Below are positions 43,514 through 51,540 of a stretch of 64,000 nucleotides of DNA, piece after piece. This DNA is from CBDUXP01 sp965371225 [NCBI: uncultured bacterium]. GTDB taxonomy: Bacteria; Abyssobacteria; SURF-5; CBDUXP01. The notes under the pieces are model-generated. The model was not told the DNA's origin. It did not search any database and was given only the letters and a program-made list of their open reading frames with translations. Every line of letters starts with the position of its first letter. The first letter of the stretch is position 1. The position numbers and the translations under genes were made by a program. The stretch is from positions 1-64,000 of the forward strand of contig CBDUXP010000016.1 in assembly GCA_965371225.1 (NCBI GenBank), in the 5' to 3' direction.

Positions 43514-43530
43514 GCGGCCGGCCCGGCCGC
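43514..43530 (-). repeat. GC-rich hairpin in the CHAT leader
   Basis: GCGGCCG (43514-43520) and CGGCCGC (43524-43530) pair around GCC, about 40 bases before the CHAT start. It may modulate translation or attenuate transcription. Confidence 0.4.
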
Positions 43531-43650
43531 TAGGCGCTATCCCCCCACTCGATACTGCAATGCACGCCGCAATGCTGCTTGCCCGATTCTGTTAACGGCA
43601 GGAACGGGCCCACCCCTTACGGACCCTTCCACCACGGGTCGGGTAGGGTA

Positions 43651-43679
43651 ATTATATAGTGTAATACTCCCAGTGACAA
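43651..43679 (-). promoter_or_regulatory. Strong promoter TTGTCA-N17-TATAAT for the CHAT gene
   Basis: On the minus strand TTGTCA (43674-43679) and a perfect TATAAT (43651-43656) are 17 bases apart. This is the closest match to a housekeeping consensus promoter in the window besides 47949-47978. Confidence 0.7.
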
Positions 43680-43819
43680 ATATAGGTCGGGCAATGTCCC
43701 GGCTCACCCGGCGGCAGGAGTACATGCGAGGAGTTTTCCCGCAGTCGCGAGCCGGTCTCCAACCCTCGGCCACCCGCCGGGCCGCGGGTACCGTGGGCCT
43801 TACTCCGGCGCAGGATCGT

Positions 43820-46800
43820 TCAGGCGATGACGGAGACGGTTTCGCGTGAGGTCGAAGGCACGCGTTTCTCGGGCGTGAGGATGCCCTTCAGATTGAGCGG
43901 GTCAGCGGCGGCGACGGCAACCGGCGTTCTCTTCCCTTCACGCCGGATTTTGCGTAGAAGCGGGATGGCCTCGGGAAGCGCGTATTGTTCACCGGCGAAG
44001 CGCGCCACGAACCGGCCGCCGCGAATGTCCCCACGCAACTCGAGCGCGCGATACGCGCGGATGAGATCCCGCCAGGGGATGGGCTGCCGCTCGCGCTCAA
44101 GCACCGCTCGGAACACCACGCCGTACCGGCGCAGCAGTTGCCGGGCCATGAATTCGGCGGGCGGCGGATTGTCCCGGCAGTCCTGGCGGAACAGGCTCCA
44201 GCGGCCCGAGGACGGGACCGCGCGCTTCCGCCGGTAGGCCGGGCGCAGTAAGTGGCGCACCGACGCGAAGGAATCACTCGTCAGCAACCCGAGGGAGATC
44301 AATTCCTCGACGCCGCGCTCCAGATACGTGGGGAGCAGGCCGCACGTCCGTTTGAGATCTTGCGGGAACATGGCGCCCCGCTCTCGGAGGGCGTCCAGAA
44401 TGCTGCGTGCCGGTCCCGAGAGCGTCTCCGCCTCCGGGGGTACGGTCAGCCCCAGCCATGCGTCCAGGTCTTCCCGGGCGACGAAGCAGATAGGCGTGCT
44501 GCGGAGCGCGGCGCGGCTCCCCCCCCACAGACGGCCCCACACGAAGTCGCCGCGCAGCATCAATTGGTCCAACCACTCGGGCTGGTAGCCGCGCACCCGC
44601 GCGGACATGATCTGCTTTTCCCAGGCGGCGGTCTTCGCCTCGAATCCCGCGAGCTGGCGCGCGACCGTGGCGACCCCGGCGGGGCCTTCCAGACGATACG
44701 CCTCGTCCACGTGCTGCCACGCGGCCAGGAAGCGCACGTAGTCCGCCGCGGACACGGGCTCGATCTCCTTGCGCAACCGGTCCAGGGTGTAGCGCTGAAT
44801 GCGCGCGAGTAGCCGCCGGTCGCACCACCCGGGTTGCCCCTCCAAGCGCACGCGCACCACGACGCCCTCGTTTTCCAACGCGTAGAACAGCGGGTCTTCC
44901 TGATGGACCGGACCCAACGCCTCCATGCGCCCGCGCAAGACCGCCTGCGGATCGCGCGACGCCTCCACCGCGAACCAGCGGTCATCTTCGAGGCAAACGC
45001 GATTCGCCGCGGCGAGCGCCTCGAGCCACGGGGCCCAGGGTTCAGCCTCCGCGACGGTGACGTACCCCATCCAGAGCAGGGCCTCGTGCACTTCCTCCGC
45101 ATCCCGCGGATCCGGCCACGCTTCGTCGCGCACCCGCTGCACGGCATCGGAATCGAGCGCGCCGATCGTGTCCGCCGATTTCTCGTCAAGAATCCGCCGC
45201 GCGTACACCGCTTGCGTGCGGCGCTCTTCGAGGGGCGCGTCGTCCAGAAAACTGTACGGTTGCGCGGCGAGGATCGAGCGGGCGAATGGAGACGGCTGCG
45301 GCGTATCGATGGCGACCTTGCGGATGCGCCCGTCCCGCAGGCCGCGAAGCACCTCAAGGAAACCGTCCACGTCCATGGCTTCGGTCAAGCAATCATCCAG
45401 CGTCTGCGCGACGAGGGGATGGTCGACCGGAATGGGCACGTCCCCCGCCGGCAGGTTTTCGCCGCACGCCACCACCGCGGGAAACGCCTGGGCGAGCAGA
45501 TCATCGGCGCGCATCCGCAGCAGCGGCGCGGGCACCCGCTTGCCGCCGCGCATGCGGTCCACGAGCAACGCGCGCGTCACGTTCCACCGCCAGCGGGTGC
45601 TGAACATGGGGGTCGGCAGCACGGCCTGCGTCAGCACGTCGCGTGCGGTTTCGGGCTGCAGGTAGTCGAAGACTTCCGCCAGCGGAAAGCTGTGCTGCGG
45701 CCCCAGGGAGAGGACGATGGCGTCCTCGTTCGCTGCCGCTTGCAGTTCGAAACCGAAGCGCCGGCAAAATCGCTTGCGCAACGCCAACCCGTACGCCCGA
45801 TTGATCCGGCCGCCGAACGGGGCGTGCACCACGAGCTGCATGCCGCCGCTGTCGTCGAAGAAGCGCTCCAGCACGATGCACGCTTGCGTGGGGACGGCCC
45901 CCAGCGCGGCGGCGCCTTCGCGCAGGTAGCGGGCGAGGATGTCCGCCGCCTCGGGGGACAGGTCGCCCTCCCCCGTCAGCCACGCCGCGTCCACGCCGCG
46001 TTCCCGGACGCGGCCCATCTCCGCGGACAGCTCCTGCGTCCGCGCCGGGGCCTCGCCGAACCAAAACGGCAGGGACGGCGGGACGCCGTGCGCGTCGGCC
46101 ACGCGCATGATGCCCCGCTCGACCCGGAGCACGCGCCACGAGGCGTTCCCCAACTGGAAGATGTCGCCACTGCTCGCCTCCACGGCGAAGTCCTCGTCGA
46201 CCGAGCCGATGGTCGTCCCCTCCGGCTCCAGAACGACGCGGTACTGCGTCGAATCGGGAATCGCCCCGCCGGAGGTAATCGCCGTGAGCCGCGCGCGCCG
46301 GGTGCCACGCAAGCGCCCGTTCACGCCGTCCCGGTGGAGCAGCGCGTACCGCCCTTGATGGTGCAGCGCGACAACGGCATCGAACGTGCCGCGCTCAAGG
46401 GCGCGGTACGGCCAAGCCCGACACATACGCGCGTAGAGCGCCTCTTCGTCCCAGGTCTCGGGCACGCATGCGGCGACCAGGTGCTGAGCGAGGATGTCCA
46501 GCGGCGCGGCCGGTTGCGGGGTGCGATCGAGGGTGCCCTGCCGCACCGCGCGCAGGAGCGCGGCCGTCTCCACCAGTTCGTCCTGTGTGAGCGGGAAGAT
46601 CCGGCCCTTCGGGGTGCGCCCGACGCCGTGCCCGGCGCGGCCGACGCGCTGCAAGAACGTGGAGATGGAGCGGGTGGCCCCGATCTGGATCACCAGATCG
46701 ATGTCGCCAATATCAATCCCCAACTCCAGCGAGGCGGTCGCCACCAGCGCCCGCAGCACGCCGGCCTTGAGCCGTTCCTCCGCATCGAGCCGGCGCTCCT

Positions 46801-47692
46801 TCGACAAGCTGCTGTGGTGGCAGGCAACGGCATCCTCCCCCATGAGCTGCGTCAACTGGGCGGCGATGCGCTCTGCCATCTTGCGCGTGCCCACGAAGAT
46901 GAGCGTCGTGCGATGGCCGTCGATCAGCTGCACGATGCGCGCGTAAATCTCCGACCAGGTTTCGTGGGAGCACACCGTATCCAGGGGGGATGGGGGAAGT
47001 TCCACCTCGATGTCGAGTTCGCGCAGATGACCTTCGTCGACCAGCGCACAGGTTCGGCCGACACCAACGAGAAACTGCCCGACATCCTCCAGCGGTTTCT
47101 GCGTCGCCGAGAGTCCGATGCGCTGGGCGTTCGGCGCGAGCGCGTCTAAGCGCTCGAGCGACAGCGCCAGGTGCGATCCCCGCTTGCTGCCCAGCACCGC
47201 GTGAATTTCGTCGATGATGACCGTGCGCACGTTCTGCAACATGCCGCGGCTGCCGTCCGCCGTCAGCAGGATGTACAGACTCTCCGGCGTGGTGACGAGG
47301 ATGTGCGGCGGGCGCCGCAACATGGCCGCCCGCCGGCTCTGCGGGGTATCGCCGCTGCGCACCAGCACGCGCACCTCGGGCAGACGGGGGTCCAGGTCAC
47401 GCAGCTCCGCCAACGGTCCCTGGAGATTCTTCTGAATGTCGTTCCCGAGCGCCTTGAGCGGGGACACGTACAGCACCTGCGTCTCGTCAGGGAGCGCGTC
47501 GCCCTGCTGCAAGAGCGAGTCGATGGCGGAGAGGAATGCGGCCAGGGTCTTCCCCGAACCCGTCGGCGCCGCGATGAGCGTGTGCTGCCCGGAGCGAATC
47601 AGCGGCCAGCCGCGGCGCTGGGGGGCGGTCGGTTCCGCGAACTGCTGCGCGAACCAGCGGCGCAGGGTGGGGTGGAAGTCCGTGAGAGGCAT
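43820..47692 (-). CDS. lhr: Lhr-type ATP-dependent DNA/RNA helicase
   Basis: The 1290 residues start with an SF2 helicase core: Walker A APTGSGKT (42-49), DEIH box (161-164), SATQKP motif III and the QRVGRAGHG motif VI. A winged-helix and beta-rich Lhr core domain follow, then a further C-terminal region of about 400 residues. The Lhr core alone is about 850 residues and full enterobacterial Lhr about 1540, so this is an intermediate form with a shortened tail. Lhr unwinds DNA and RNA:DNA hybrids and takes part in DNA repair. It lies 35 bases downstream of a small ORF. No repair ligase or nuclease is next to it. Confidence 0.93.
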   Translation of the reverse strand: MPLTDFHPTLRRWFAQQFAEPTAPQRRGWPLIRSGQHTLIAAPTGSGKTLAAFLSAIDSLLQQGDALPDETQVLYVSPLKALGNDIQKNLQGPLAELRDLDPRLPEVRVLVRSGDTPQSRRAAMLRRPPHILVTTPESLYILLTADGSRGMLQNVRTVIIDEIHAVLGSKRGSHLALSLERLDALAPNAQRIGLSATQKPLEDVGQFLVGVGRTCALVDEGHLRELDIEVELPPSPLDTVCSHETWSEIYARIVQLIDGHRTTLIFVGTRKMAERIAAQLTQLMGEDAVACHHSSLSKERRLDAEERLKAGVLRALVATASLELGIDIGDIDLVIQIGATRSISTFLQRVGRAGHGVGRTPKGRIFPLTQDELVETAALLRAVRQGTLDRTPQPAAPLDILAQHLVAACVPETWDEEALYARMCRAWPYRALERGTFDAVVALHHQGRYALLHRDGVNGRLRGTRRARLTAITSGGAIPDSTQYRVVLEPEGTTIGSVDEDFAVEASSGDIFQLGNASWRVLRVERGIMRVADAHGVPPSLPFWFGEAPARTQELSAEMGRVRERGVDAAWLTGEGDLSPEAADILARYLREGAAALGAVPTQACIVLERFFDDSGGMQLVVHAPFGGRINRAYGLALRKRFCRRFGFELQAAANEDAIVLSLGPQHSFPLAEVFDYLQPETARDVLTQAVLPTPMFSTRWRWNVTRALLVDRMRGGKRVPAPLLRMRADDLLAQAFPAVVACGENLPAGDVPIPVDHPLVAQTLDDCLTEAMDVDGFLEVLRGLRDGRIRKVAIDTPQPSPFARSILAAQPYSFLDDAPLEERRTQAVYARRILDEKSADTIGALDSDAVQRVRDEAWPDPRDAEEVHEALLWMGYVTVAEAEPWAPWLEALAAANRVCLEDDRWFAVEASRDPQAVLRGRMEALGPVHQEDPLFYALENEGVVVRVRLEGQPGWCDRRLLARIQRYTLDRLRKEIEPVSAADYVRFLAAWQHVDEAYRLEGPAGVATVARQLAGFEAKTAAWEKQIMSARVRGYQPEWLDQLMLRGDFVWGRLWGGSRAALRSTPICFVAREDLDAWLGLTVPPEAETLSGPARSILDALRERGAMFPQDLKRTCGLLPTYLERGVEELISLGLLTSDSFASVRHLLRPAYRRKRAVPSSGRWSLFRQDCRDNPPPAEFMARQLLRRYGVVFRAVLERERQPIPWRDLIRAYRALELRGDIRGGRFVARFAGEQYALPEAIPLLRKIRREGKRTPVAVAAADPLNLKGILTPEKRVPSTSRETVSVIA

Positions 47693-47727
47693 GGTGCCAC
47701 CCGTAACCGTGTGGAGTTTCTCCCGGT

Positions 47728-47832
47728 TTAGAACCGTGACGACGCCAGCGTGACGTCGGCAGCCGCCCAGGCATCGGCGAACCGCTGGTGCATGGTGACG
47801 CGGCTGAGTGCGGAATGGAACGGCGACATCAT
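47728..47832 (-). CDS. Possible 34-codon leader ORF before lhr
   Basis: The ATG at 47832 (ATGATG) is preceded at about eight bases by GAGGGAGAG, one of the better ribosome sites here, and by a -10 TAGTAT at 47877-47882. The peptide starts MMSPFHSALSRVTMHQRF and ends in SSRF before TAA, 35 bases ahead of lhr. It has no transmembrane or low-complexity segment and no known match. It may be a leader peptide, a small protein, or the remnant of a longer gene. Evidence is from signals only. Confidence 0.4.
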   Translation of the reverse strand: MMSPFHSALSRVTMHQRFADAWAAADVTLASSRF

Positions 47833-47876
47833 CGCTTCTCTCCCTCGGCGGTCAGGCTGGCAACCTGGATTCGCAC

Positions 47877-47882
47877 ATACTA
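47877..47882 (-). promoter_or_regulatory. -10 element TAGTAT upstream of the leader ORF and lhr
   Basis: On the minus strand GGGTAGTATGTGCG closely matches the sulfotransferase promoter GCGGTAGGATGTGCG, and lies 45 bases before the small ORF. Confidence 0.5.
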
Positions 47883-47948
47883 CCCGCTGCCTCGCGGCGG
47901 GGCGCCCAAGACGGCCGCCGGGGGCGAGCCCTCCTGGGCGGGGCCGTG

Positions 47949-47978
47949 TTGACCGGGCCATATCATTAAAAGTATAAT
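47949..47978 (+). promoter_or_regulatory. Strong promoter TTGACC-N18-TATAAT
   Basis: TTGACC (47949-47954) and TATAAT (47973-47978) are 18 bases apart, about 70 bases before the ATG at 48047. High expression of the small membrane protein is expected. Confidence 0.7.
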
Positions 47979-48046
47979 TATCAAGATAAGCAGAATTTAG
48001 GCGGGGTGGGCCGTTCAGGGAGAGCGGCCCCCAACGGAGAAGCACA

Positions 48047-48604
48047 ATGGAAGCTAGTACCCATACGGCCGAAGTGGCCCACGAAACGGGCGAAGTAGCC
48101 CACGAAGCGCCTGTCGAGATCGACCCCATGGTGCTCGAACGCGCGATCGAATCCATGCGCGGCGAACAAAATCTCGGCCTGGCGATCCTGGCCGGGTCGG
48201 TCACGTCCCTACTCTGCGCCGCCGCCTGGGGCGCGATCACCGTGGTGACGGAATACCAGATCGGCTGGATGGCGGTCGGCCTCGGTTTCGCCGTCGCGAT
48301 TGCCGTGCGTCTGGCCGGCAAGGGCATCGACTCGATTTACGCCGTCATGGGCGCAGGATTCGCTTTGCTGGGTTGCGCCCTGGGCAATCTGTTCGCCGGC
48401 TGCGGCTTCCTGGCGGCCCAGGAAAGCGTGCCCGTCTTCCAGGTGCTCACGGGCCTGAATGGCGAACTGACCGTCGCGATCATGTCGGCCATGTTCAGTC
48501 CCATGGACCTCTTGTTCTACGGGATCGCCGCGTATGAAGGGTTCCAGCTCTCGCGCCGCGGGCTCTCGCAGGAGGACCTGGATCGCGCGGCCGGCCTCGC
48601 CTGA
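48047..48604 (+). CDS. Four-helix membrane protein of unknown function
   Basis: The 185 residues start with a soluble, acidic, histidine-containing head in which EVAHE occurs twice (AEVAHETG and GEVAHEAP), encoded by near-identical 15-base stretches. Four hydrophobic segments follow between about residues 43 and 170, two of them with cysteines (GCALGNLFAGCGF), and the tail is SRRGLSQEDLDRAAGLA. No family is recognised. It is a single-gene unit: a consensus promoter upstream, a GGAG ribosome site ten bases before the ATG, and an 11-base-pair terminator hairpin downstream. This points to a strongly and independently expressed membrane protein. Confidence 0.8.
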   Translation: MEASTHTAEVAHETGEVAHEAPVEIDPMVLERAIESMRGEQNLGLAILAGSVTSLLCAAAWGAITVVTEYQIGWMAVGLGFAVAIAVRLAGKGIDSIYAVMGAGFALLGCALGNLFAGCGFLAAQESVPVFQVLTGLNGELTVAIMSAMFSPMDLLFYGIAAYEGFQLSRRGLSQEDLDRAAGLA

Positions 48605-48636
48605 GCCCTCCCCGCGCTTCGATCCTCAATCATCCG

Positions 48637-48661
48637 GCCCCCGGTGCTACGCATCGGGGGC
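48637..48661 (+). terminator. Strong terminator hairpin
   Basis: GCCCCCGGTGC (48637-48647) and GCATCGGGGGC (48651-48661) form an 11-base-pair stem with one G-T pair and a three-base TAC loop, 33 bases after the stop codon. The TTTCT that follows is a short T-rich tail. Confidence 0.75.
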
Positions 48662-48709
48662 TGAGCACTTTCTGGCGGCGGCCACTCGCAAACGGAGGCC
48701 GCGCCTGGG

Positions 48710-48715
48710 TAGACT
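48710..48715 (+). promoter_or_regulatory. -10 element TAGACT of the crotonase gene
   Basis: GGGTAGACTGAG lies 47 bases before the ATG at 48762, after the terminator. Confidence 0.5.
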
Positions 48716-48761
48716 GAGCCCCCGCGGCCGCTGCCGACCGGGCCGCCGGAAGGAGTCCACC

Positions 48762-49601
48762 ATGCCTGAGCCAGTCACCACCATGACCGAGCGCGTGTCA
48801 TTGACCGTTGCGGACGGGATCGCCGACGTCCGCCTCAATCGCCCGGACAAGCTGAACGCCATCGACGGCGCCATGTTTCAGGCGTTGGCCGAGGTGGGCG
48901 CCGCGATCGCCGCCGACACCTCGGTGCGCGCGGTGGTGCTCTCGGGGGAAGGGCGCGCGTTCTGTGCGGGTTTGGATTTCGCCAGCTTCCGGGGGATGGC
49001 CGGCGGATCCGGCACCGGACCCGACGTGGGCGAGGCCCAGCCCAAGCTCGAGCGTTTTCCCAGCGGCGCCAACCGCGCGCAGCAAGCCGGATGGGTGTGG
49101 CAGGACGTGCCCGTGCCGGTCATCGCAGCGGTACACGGATTCGCCTACGGCGGCGGCCTCCAGATTGCCCTCGGCGCGGACATCCGGTTCGTGGCGCCAG
49201 ACGCGCGCCTTTCCATCATGGAGGTCAAGTGGGGGTTGATCCCGGACATGTCGGGCACGCAGTCCCTGCGCCGCCTCGTGCGCCTGGACGTGGCCAAGGA
49301 ACTCACCTTCACGGGACGCATCATCGACGGGCGCGAAGCGCTGGCGCTCGGGCTGGCGACGCACGTCAGCGACACGCCGCGGGACGACGCCATGACGCTC
49401 GCCCGCGAAATCGCCGGCCGGAGTCCGCATGCGGTGCGCGCTGCCAAGCAGCTGTGGAACACCACGGACCGGTGCACGCTCGAAGAGGCTTTCCGCATCG
49501 AGGAGACGACGCAACGGTCGCTCATCGGTACGCCCAATCAGGTGGAGGCGGTCATGGCGAACGTGGAGAAACGGGCGCCCGAGTTCACCGATCCCGCCTG
49601 A
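48762..49601 (+). CDS. Crotonase-fold enoyl-CoA hydratase/isomerase
   Basis: This 279-residue crotonase has oxyanion loops CAGLDFASF and YGGGLQIALGADIRF. The position of the first hydratase glutamate is Q (GGGLQ), but the second is kept in MEVKWGLIPDMSG. The EVKWGLIPD motif with one acidic residue recalls dienoyl-CoA isomerases (ECH1-like). AAGGAG precedes the ATG. It has its own promoter and no CoA-metabolism neighbour on its strand. The long upstream reading frame through the terminator is not coding. Confidence 0.88.
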   Translation: MPEPVTTMTERVSLTVADGIADVRLNRPDKLNAIDGAMFQALAEVGAAIAADTSVRAVVLSGEGRAFCAGLDFASFRGMAGGSGTGPDVGEAQPKLERFPSGANRAQQAGWVWQDVPVPVIAAVHGFAYGGGLQIALGADIRFVAPDARLSIMEVKWGLIPDMSGTQSLRRLVRLDVAKELTFTGRIIDGREALALGLATHVSDTPRDDAMTLAREIAGRSPHAVRAAKQLWNTTDRCTLEEAFRIEETTQRSLIGTPNQVEAVMANVEKRAPEFTDPA

Positions 49602-49634
49602 GCCCGGAGGCAGACGCGGGTCTCGCCGCCGCGG

Positions 49635-50120
49635 TCATTCGGGCGAGCAGATGAACAGCGGGATGTCGCGGTCCGTGCGCGCCTGATAGACGTCGTAGTC
49701 GGAATACACGGCCACCGCGACGGGCCACAGCGCCGCTTTCTCTTCATCGGTTGCCTGCCGTGCGATCATCTGCCGCGTTTGCCCTTTGGCGATGACCTCG
49801 ATGTGTGGGTCCGCCTTGAGGTTCCAGTACCACGACGGGTGGATGTGCATGCCCGCCTGTGAGGCGACAAGCAGAACATCGTCGCCATGCGGAATGTGCA
49901 TGAGTGGTATGGTCCGCCGCTTGCCCGTCTTCCGCCCGGTCATGGTGACCAGACAGACCGGGCTACCGGCAAACGTGGCGGCGAACCGCCCCTGGGACCG
50001 CTGGAAGATCCAGACGTGCAGCCGGGAGATAAGCCGAATCACCGGCTTCACGTACGGCACGATCCACGCGGGAATCGCGCGCACGTCCTCGCTGGGAACG
50101 CGGGTGACATCGCTTGCCAT
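49635..50120 (-). CDS. Ddn-like deazaflavin (F420)-dependent nitroreductase family protein
   Basis: This 161-residue split-barrel protein has the Ddn/FDOR-A pattern: TMTGRKTGKRRTIPLMHIPHGDDVLLVASQAG, then HPSWYWNLKADPHIEV. In family members this region binds F420, which is used to reduce quinones or unsaturated compounds. The ATG at 50120 has AAAGGAC upstream. The longer in-frame extension runs through a -10 at 50218-50223 and is unlikely. It suggests that the organism makes F420, although no biosynthesis gene is in the window. The amphipathic N-terminal helix (about 20-40) is typical of membrane-associated members. Confidence 0.88.
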   Translation of the reverse strand: MASDVTRVPSEDVRAIPAWIVPYVKPVIRLISRLHVWIFQRSQGRFAATFAGSPVCLVTMTGRKTGKRRTIPLMHIPHGDDVLLVASQAGMHIHPSWYWNLKADPHIEVIAKGQTRQMIARQATDEEKAALWPVAVAVYSDYDVYQARTDRDIPLFICSPE

Positions 50121-50217
50121 GGTGTAGTCCTTTCCCTCACCGGCGGAAGGCCGCGGCCGCCGTGCCGGGGCGCGACGGCTGGTGGCCCACCGGGCGGGCA
50201 AACTCCAAGTCCATGCC

Positions 50218-50223
50218 ATGCTA
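50218..50223 (-). promoter_or_regulatory. -10 element TAGCAT of the Ddn-like gene
   Basis: On the minus strand CCGCTAGCATGGC lies about 98 bases before the ATG at 50120. Confidence 0.4.
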
Positions 50224-50324
50224 GCGGAATCCCCCTGCGGGATCATGCGCTCACCCACTCAGCGGACCCCGCGCCGGCTCTTGCCCAAGCCCCCGCTGTC
50301 GGCCTCCCTCCGATGCCCAGGGGG

Positions 50325-50352
50325 TTGACTCCGCCCATATATAAGATAAAAT
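50325..50352 (+). promoter_or_regulatory. Promoter TTGACT-N16-TAAAAT of the chelatase I-like gene
   Basis: TTGACT (50325-50330) and TAAAAT (50347-50352) are 16 bases apart in a 45-base AT-rich patch. AAGAT (50343-50347) and ATCTT (50361-50365) make a weak dyad over the -10, a possible operator. Confidence 0.6.
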
Positions 50353-50457
50353 AGTCCTAAATCTTCTATAGGGCCCTGGCCCTGCGTTGTGCACGCGGGA
50401 GGCGGGGCGGGCCCTTGCACCGCGGGAGGACGCCCCTGAGCCCAGGACGACCCGGAC

Positions 50458-51525
50458 ATGAGTGGGACCATCGCCGAGCACCCGTTTCCCTTCTCCGCCC
50501 TGGTCGGGCAGGAGCAGATGAAGCGCGGATTGTTCCTGAACGCTGTGCACCCGCGGCTGTCCGGGGTGCTCATTCGCGGCGAGAAAGGCACGGCCAAGTC
50601 CACGGCGGTGCGCAGTCTGGCGGCGCTCCTCCCGGACCTGCACGTGGTTGCCCACTGCCCCTTCAGTTGCGACCCGGATGCGACAGTGGCCCTTTGCACG
50701 CCGTGCCGCGATGCCGGGCGCCGCGGCGAGACGCTCGGCCGCGCGACCCGGCGCACGCGGGTCGTGAATCTGCCGGTCAGTGCGACCGAAGACCGCGTGG
50801 TCGGGACCCTGGACCTGGAGCACGCGCTGACCGCCGGCGAGAAGCGTTTCGAACCCGGGCTCCTGGCCGAGGCGAATCGCGGCATCCTGTACGTGGACGA
50901 GGTCAACCTCCTGGAAGACCACCTCGTGGACGTGCTTTTGGACTCCGCGGCCATGGGCGTGAACTCCATCGAACGGGAGGGCGTCTCCTACGCGCACCCG
51001 GCCCAATTCATCCTGGTGGGCACCATGAACCCCGAGGAGGGAGAACTCCGTCCCCAACTGCTGGACCGGTTCGGACTGTGCGTCCAGGTCCGGGGCATCG
51101 CCGACCCCGAGCAGCGCATGGAGGTGGCGAAGCGCTGGCTGGCCTATGAAGACGACCCCGCCGGGTTCTGCGCCCGCTGGCAGGAGCAGGAGGCGACGCT
51201 GCGTACGGGAATCGTCGAGGCCCGTGCCCGCTTACCGCAGGTCACGGCCAGCGACGCGACGTTGGAACAGATTGCCACTCTCGCGCTGGCGGTAGAAGTG
51301 GACGGGCACCGGGCGGATGTGGTCATGCTCAAGGCGGCGAAGGCGCTCGCAGCCCTGGCGGGGCGTGAGACTGTCGTCGCGTCGGACGTGGCGGGGGCCG
51401 CGCCCATGGCGCTCCAGCATCGATTGCGCCGCCAGCCGTTCGAGGAAATTCGGCCGGACGACGAGCGCATCACCAACGCCGTGCGCGAGGTGCTGGGCGA
51501 CCTGGTGGAACGGCAGACCGCGTAG
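50458..51525 (+). CDS. Magnesium/cobalt chelatase I subunit-like AAA+ ATPase
   Basis: This 355-residue AAA+ protein is of the ChlI/BchI family. Walker A GEKGTAKST is at 41-49, Walker B is ILYVDEVNLLED, and sensor-type GTMNPEEGELRPQLLDRFGL follows. Between strand 1 and the chelatase insert lies a four-cysteine cluster C67-x3-C71-x8-C80-x2-C83. The I subunit forms a hexamer with D and drives metal insertion into a tetrapyrrole by a large subunit (BchH or CobN). It is convergent with the dehalogenase gene, 15 bases away, and is separated from the D-like gene. The metal and tetrapyrrole are not determined. Confidence 0.9.
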   Translation: MSGTIAEHPFPFSALVGQEQMKRGLFLNAVHPRLSGVLIRGEKGTAKSTAVRSLAALLPDLHVVAHCPFSCDPDATVALCTPCRDAGRRGETLGRATRRTRVVNLPVSATEDRVVGTLDLEHALTAGEKRFEPGLLAEANRGILYVDEVNLLEDHLVDVLLDSAAMGVNSIEREGVSYAHPAQFILVGTMNPEEGELRPQLLDRFGLCVQVRGIADPEQRMEVAKRWLAYEDDPAGFCARWQEQEATLRTGIVEARARLPQVTASDATLEQIATLALAVEVDGHRADVVMLKAAKALAALAGRETVVASDVAGAAPMALQHRLRRQPFEEIRPDDERITNAVREVLGDLVERQTA

Positions 51526-51540
51526 AACCGGTCGTCGCCG

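Larger units (their letters stand above)
43478..43819. other. Intergenic region with AT-rich island upstream of the CHAT gene
   Basis: These 342 bases hold no convincing gene. They contain a strong minus-strand promoter (43651-43679) in a 60-base AT-rich patch, a seven-base-pair GC hairpin in the leader (43514-43530), and a GAGAGGAGG ribosome site. The leader of about 165 bases has no ATG before the CHAT start. A 78-codon frame crossing the promoter has no ribosome site. Confidence 0.5.
47693..48046. other. Divergent promoter region between lhr and a membrane protein gene
   Basis: These 354 bases carry, on the minus strand, a possible 34-codon ORF (47728-47832) with its own -10 at 47877-47882. 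On the plus strand is a consensus promoter (47949-47978), then AT-rich DNA and a leader hairpin formed by GGGCCG (48008-48013) and CGGCCC (48025-48030) before the ribosome site of the gene at 48047. Confidence 0.6.
50121..50457. other. Divergent promoter region between the Ddn-like and chelatase I-like genes
   Basis: No gene is visible in these 337 bases. There is a minus-strand -10 TAGCAT at 50218-50223 for the Ddn-like gene and a plus-strand promoter at 50325-50352 followed by an AT-rich stretch with an imperfect dyad. The chelatase leader (about 100 bases) is GC-rich and can form short hairpins (AGGGC/GCCCT at about 50370). Confidence 0.5.

Noticed and set aside
43537-43773. 78-codon minus-strand frame before the CHAT gene
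   Set aside because: It runs across the strong promoter at 43651-43679 and has no ribosome site.
44834-47149. 771-codon plus-strand frame
   Set aside because: Antisense shadow of lhr, rich in Arg, His and Gln as expected for a GC-rich shadow.
50360-50457. Short frame starting with GTG in the chelatase leader (about 16 codons)
   Set aside because: No ribosome site and only Gly/Ala/Pro codons as expected from GC-rich DNA.
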